DNA of 16,029 nt from Bondarzewia mesenterica (lineage: Eukaryota > Basidiomycota > Agaricomycetes > Russulales > Bondarzewiaceae). Location: positions 1 to 16,029 of the forward strand of contig SGPL01000669.1 of the NCBI GenBank assembly GCA_004802705.1, given 5' to 3'. Shown piece after piece: positions 9,701 through 16,029 of this stretch. Within the stretch, counting starts at the first letter, position 1. Every line of letters begins with the position of its first letter. Under the pieces are notes generated by a model, which did no database searches, was not told where the DNA came from, and saw only the letters and a program-made list of their open reading frames with translations. The position numbers were made by a program, and so were the translations under genes.

Positions 9701-9875
9701 TGAGGGTGGGCGAGTGACGGGGCTACTGGAGAATGGCGAGGTGTTGTATTTGGGAAGACGGTTTGACTGGTTTGCCCAAAGGTGGGGGAATGGGCCGATT
9801 GATGAAGAGAGGATGAACTCTCGCCAAAGAATGGCATTATTCATAATCGTTTTGGCTCTCATGATCAAGTATTGA
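6776..9875 (+). CDS. GDP-mannose-3,5-epimerase-like / glycosyltransferase / GT2 fusion (1014 aa)
   Basis: Exon 1 is 6776-6826; the intron 6827-6881 (55 nt, unusual donor GTTCGT, CTAAT and TGAC branch candidates, acceptor ATAG) is followed by one 2994-nt exon 6882-9875. Splicing restores the NAD-binding motif GGNGFIGSH (12-20). Residues 1-335 are an extended short-chain dehydrogenase close to plant-type GDP-mannose 3,5-epimerase: MGGMG (79-83), SSACVYP (120-126) with C123, YGLEK (Y156, K160), RFHNIYGP (180-187) and GREK (194-197) with K197, all matching its known catalytic Ser/Cys/Tyr/Lys set. Residues about 366-615 look like a GT-A glycosyltransferase with YFILMGDDV (D485, D486) and NQDGDP (553-558), family unassigned. 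Residues about 626-865 are a GT2 enzyme: DIIVPSHR, NNLGASASRNRG, FFLDDDVSP (DDD 712-714), GGGEDIDF (802-809) and HPWW (835-838). Two hydrophobic segments (about 874-895 and 899-920) and a hydrophobic C-terminus (1001-1012) suggest membrane anchoring. Likely role: make a GDP-L-sugar and build a glycan at a membrane; the substrate is inferred. Confidence 0.92.
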
Positions 9876-10804
9876 TGTCCTATGTAGCCTTGTCTATCGA
9901 GCCTCAGTATAGCTTCTACTGTGAACGTATCTGATCATAGACTTGGCTGGGTCACAAGTTTCGAAGCGTTAACGTTGAGCTAAGTAACGTGAGAAAGACG
10001 CAAAACCGAGGACATACTTAGATTGTACTTAGACCTCTCTCGGGCCTTTGGCATAAGCTTCACGGCTCACACAACCTTGTGCTCATGAGAACAAGCGATC
10101 TGAACCGCTTCCGAAACCCGCGGTCTTCTGAGTCGACTTGTGTTGTGATGTCGCGCTGGTAACAACATATGCGTGAAATTCTGTTGGCTGGTGGAAATAG
10201 GTCGGTACATTTTCGGGTGAGCCAAGTGCGTGTGTCTTTCAAGGTGTCTTTGGCGCCGTCCTGTTCATCGTATATACTCTCATTTTAGTTCAAAGACTCG
10301 AAGACCACTGTCATATGGTCGGTGATCCGGATGCTTATACTTCTGTATAAGGTCTGCAACGAAGGCTATTCCGGATGCACTTATTTCAAGAATACCCTAT
10401 CAATGCTCTATAATTGTCCCATCTTTCCGTCGTATTCTCGGTGATTGACGGTGCTCGTTTTGTCTCCGTGCTAATCACGGGAGCTGCTCAGGGTTGCTCC
10501 CGCATCCGATTTGTTTCCGTTGAACAACCACTTGGCATGTCTGAAGCTCTCGTGCACTGTGCAATACCCTTGATAACAGTGCCAGCGAGGTTTTTTGGGA
10601 GAGTTTCGGTCACGCAAGCAGGGCTTCGCGGGCAAATAACCTTTTATTTGTTGTCTGGCGGGAATACTTCGCTTCCTTTCACTTCTTTTTGCGTTGCCTG
10701 GGTCTTGGACGGACAACATAAAATGCAAGAGGAAGGAGGGCAAACCACAAACCTGCTTATTCCCGTCAGTCCTTGGCTGAAGGCGTGCCTAGCAGACACA
10801 CACA
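9876..10804. promoter_or_regulatory. Intergenic region: end of the fusion gene and CDH promoter
   Basis: About 930 bp lie between the fusion gene stop and the CDH start codon. A TATA-like ATAAAA at 10718-10723 lies about 85 nt upstream of the CDH ATG and is the best core-promoter candidate. CDH genes are usually induced by cellulose and repressed by glucose. I looked by eye for a CreA-type SYGGRG site in 10250-10800 and did not find a clear one. A 154-codon open frame at 10414-10878 overlaps the CDH first exon in another frame and has no family motif. Confidence 0.5.
10326..10378. repeat. Short hairpin flanked by a 9-bp direct repeat
   Basis: CTTATAC-TTCT-GTATAAG (10334-10351) is a perfect 7-bp stem with a 4-nt loop. 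TCCGGATGC occurs at 10326-10334 and again at 10370-10378. The arrangement lies about 450 nt upstream of the CDH start codon. It could be a regulator-binding arrangement or chance. Confidence 0.35.
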
Positions 10805-14187
<3,383 letters not shown>

Positions 14188-15350
14188 GGTTTTTTTCCCT
14201 GGTTTCGGTTTCGGTTTCGTTTGAGCGGGAAGGGTTTTTTTTTTGCGGACGACGCCGGAGTCCGAGGGGATGATCGTGTTGACAGTTGGGCATCCCCGGT
14301 GTGTGTGTGAGTGGTGGGAGCGCACACGGCGCATCGACGGGAAGCGGAAGTGGTCCTGAGGTCTGAGGTTCTCAGCTCTAATCACAGTCTACAGTCTATT
14401 CCTACTCTCGTCCTCATTCACGCGTGTGTATGTGTATTTATTTTTATGGGACGCGTGAGACGTTCATTTCATTTCATGTACATAACCCGTGCGAAGCCAG
14501 CCGCATCGAGGGTCCTAGTCAACTCGAACGTCTGAAATTTGAGCGCTTGAACGTTTTGCACACTCGCGCGCGAAGAGCCTTCCCCGACCCCCGTCGAAAC
14601 CATCCACCCTCCACCATCCAACGCCGACGCCCCGCGTGTTTCGAGCCCCCACCGACCGAACCGAACCGGACTCGGCGCGTCGTCCTCCACCCACCCACCC
14701 TCAGAGCCACCGCGCGCCGAACCAGCCCACGTCCCAGAAAAGACGACCCCCCTCCCCCCGGAAGGTGAGTCCCAACGCGCACGCCCGCACGCACGCCGTA
14801 TCCTCCCCAACGCTCCGCGGTTCGACTCGCGGGAGAGCGTCTGTGTCACTGACTGCCGGACGACGCGGGCCCCCCGGGGTCTGCCACACGTACAGTACGT
14901 TCACGTTCACGTGAGCATCCCGAGCGCGTTCGCGTTCGACTCGTGGCGCAGTTTCGAATTCCGGACGCTCGTGGGCCATCCTCCATCCTCCATCCTCCAT
15001 CCTCTCCCCCGTTCCCCCGTCCCGAAAGGCAAGCCAAGCCCGACTTTTCTTTTCTGTTCTGTTCCCCATTCCCATCCCACACTTTCATTGACGCCCCAAA
15101 GTCCACGACACACGACACGACATCCACACCGATTCGATTCGATTTGATTTGACGGGACCACTCCGTGCTAAATTCTAAAAATACATCCCACTTGCCAACC
15201 GGTTACTGCAGGTTTCTACACATCCCATCCACTCGTCGACGTCCTGGACCCTGGTATCCCTCCCTCCTCCGCTTTCCTTTCCCATCCCACATAGCGTCAA
15301 CACCCCTTCCGCACACTGACACAGCCTTCGCGCGCGACGGACGGGCGGAT
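14188..15350. other. GC-rich non-coding region between convergent CDH and catalase genes
   Basis: This gap holds the 3' ends of both genes. It has T-runs after the CDH stop (14191-14197, 14235-14244), TTTCGG repeats at about 14203-14220, C-rich purine-poor sequence at 14590-14760, and (CCATCCT)4 at 14976-15003. Long open frames occur on both strands because the sequence is GC-rich and stop-poor; they are rich in Arg, Pro, Gly and Ser and show no family motif. A donor-like GGTGAGT near 14764 has no convincing exon around it. I see no AATAAA signal and no gene. Confidence 0.5.
14976..15003 (+). repeat. (CCATCCT)4 tandem repeat
   Basis: Four perfect 7-bp units in the non-coding gap between CDH and catalase. 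Confidence 0.9.
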
Positions 15351-16029
15351 TCAAGAGTGCTTCACGGCGAGCCCAATGGCGGGACGCAGGCGCCACGACT
15401 CGGACGCGGGTGCGACGGGGATGGGGGCGACGCCGGTGGGTGCGCCGAGGGCTTGGGCGACGCGGTCCGAGAGGGACTGGTCGACGGCGGCCAAGACGGC
15501 GACTGTGCATACAAGGGCCCNGGGGGGGGGGGTTCAGGAGAAGGAGGCGGGAGGCGTTCAGGAGAAGTCGGCGGGAGGCGTCAGGAGAAGAAAGCAAAGA
15601 GAGACGGTTCCGTCAATACCGCAAAAAAGGAAAGAGAGAGAAAAAAAAGACGCAACGCTGCCTGTCGCGAACGGCGGGACTCTTGATGGCCTTCATGTGG
15701 CTCGCAAAGTTGTACACGAGGTGCGCGCGGTCCGTGTCGGACATCACCTTCTGGAACAGCGCGCGGGGCTGCTCAAAGTCGACTGCCCACGGATTCACCA
15801 GTCGTCAGCATCGGACACACGTCGGGACGAGAGGGGAGAGGGGACGCACGCGCGTTGATCTCGGTGAGGTCCAGGTGGGCGTTGCCTACCCACGTCTCGT
15901 GCTTGGCCTCCTTCTCCTCGTACTTGCGGGGCTTGTAAGTGAGCGGGGAGATCGAGCTCTGATAGTTCGGGCGCGGGCCCTGCGAGACGAACGTCATCGG
16001 CCCCGTCGCGCTGGAAGTTCGCCACGGGG
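15351..16029 (-). CDS. Catalase, C-terminal part (gene continues beyond the window)
   Basis: Partial monofunctional heme catalase, which breaks hydrogen peroxide into water and oxygen. Minus-strand exons: 16029-15850, 15782-15657 and 15502-15351. Introns are 15849-15783 (67 nt, donor GTGCGT, branch CTGAC, acceptor GGCAG) and 15656-15503 (154 nt, donor GTTGCG, acceptor CACAG). Visible family features are VANFQRDG, MTFVSQGPRPNYQSSISPL, DFEQPRALFQKV, the HM-x-x-IKSPAVRDRQLAVLAAVDQSL segment and a C-terminal tail ending AVKHS. This is the C-terminal wrapping and helical region; the heme-binding Tyr and catalytic His/Asn lie outside the window. No SKL-type peroxisomal signal is seen. Reading from NFQRDG into MTFVSQ requires removing one base from the C4 run at 16001-16004, so the exon as given has a +1 frameshift. 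It converges on CDH. Confidence 0.93.
15533..15590 (+). repeat. 24-bp tandem repeat in a catalase intron
   Basis: The unit 15533-15556 repeats at 15557-15580 with two differences and begins a third time at 15581-15590. It abuts a run of eleven G (15522-15532) and an N at 15521, all within the catalase intron 15656-15503. The repeat probably explains why this intron is 154 nt rather than about 60. Confidence 0.9.

Noticed and set aside
14424..15152. Several overlapping open frames on both strands in the GC-rich gap
   Set aside because: Stop codons are rare because of base composition. The translations are Arg/Pro/Gly/Ser-rich, overlap on opposite strands and contain no recognisable domain.

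Overview
The window looks like genomic DNA of a filamentous basidiomycete (Agaricomycetes), most likely a wood-decay fungus. Introns are short (50-113 nt) with GT...AG ends and CTGAC/CTAAC-like branch sites. A TATA box can sit close to an ATG. The gene set includes cellobiose dehydrogenase (CDH), a hallmark of lignocellulose degraders. I joined exons by hand from splice signals, reading frame and recalled family patterns; no search was run.

Layout, left to right: (1) 192-631 (+), a three-exon Mug135-like small protein. (2) 632-3337, mostly anonymous DNA with one weak spliced gene candidate on the minus strand (1746-2705). (3) 3338-3964, a non-autonomous DNA transposon with perfect 63-bp terminal inverted repeats and a truncated transposase start. 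(4) 4230-5897 (-), a SAM-methyltransferase fused to a family-8 glycosyltransferase. (5) 5898-6775, an 878-bp shared divergent promoter region. (6) 6776-9875 (+), a 1014-residue fusion of a GDP-mannose-3,5-epimerase-like enzyme, a GT-A-like domain and a GT2 glycosyltransferase with C-terminal membrane segments. (7) 10805-14187 (+), cellobiose dehydrogenase in 16 exons. (8) 14188-15350, GC-rich non-coding sequence with short repeats. (9) 15351-16029 (-), the 3' part of a catalase gene, with an apparent one-base frameshift near the window edge.

The least ordinary part is the divergent pair at 4230-9875. Together the two genes encode one sugar-nucleotide epimerase, one methyltransferase and three glycosyltransferase-like domains in only two polypeptides. 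Each gene has a single intron close to the start and then one very long uninterrupted exon, unlike the intron-dense CDH gene next door. I infer a two-gene locus that makes and decorates a glycan or glycolipid, possibly containing L-galactose or L-gulose, and perhaps of horizontally acquired origin. That is a hypothesis, not something the sequence proves.

The right end pairs an extracellular oxidoreductase (CDH) with a hydrogen-peroxide-removing enzyme (catalase) in convergent orientation. Base composition rises sharply inside the CDH gene at about 12760 and stays high to the window end, where three isolated N bases also lie.
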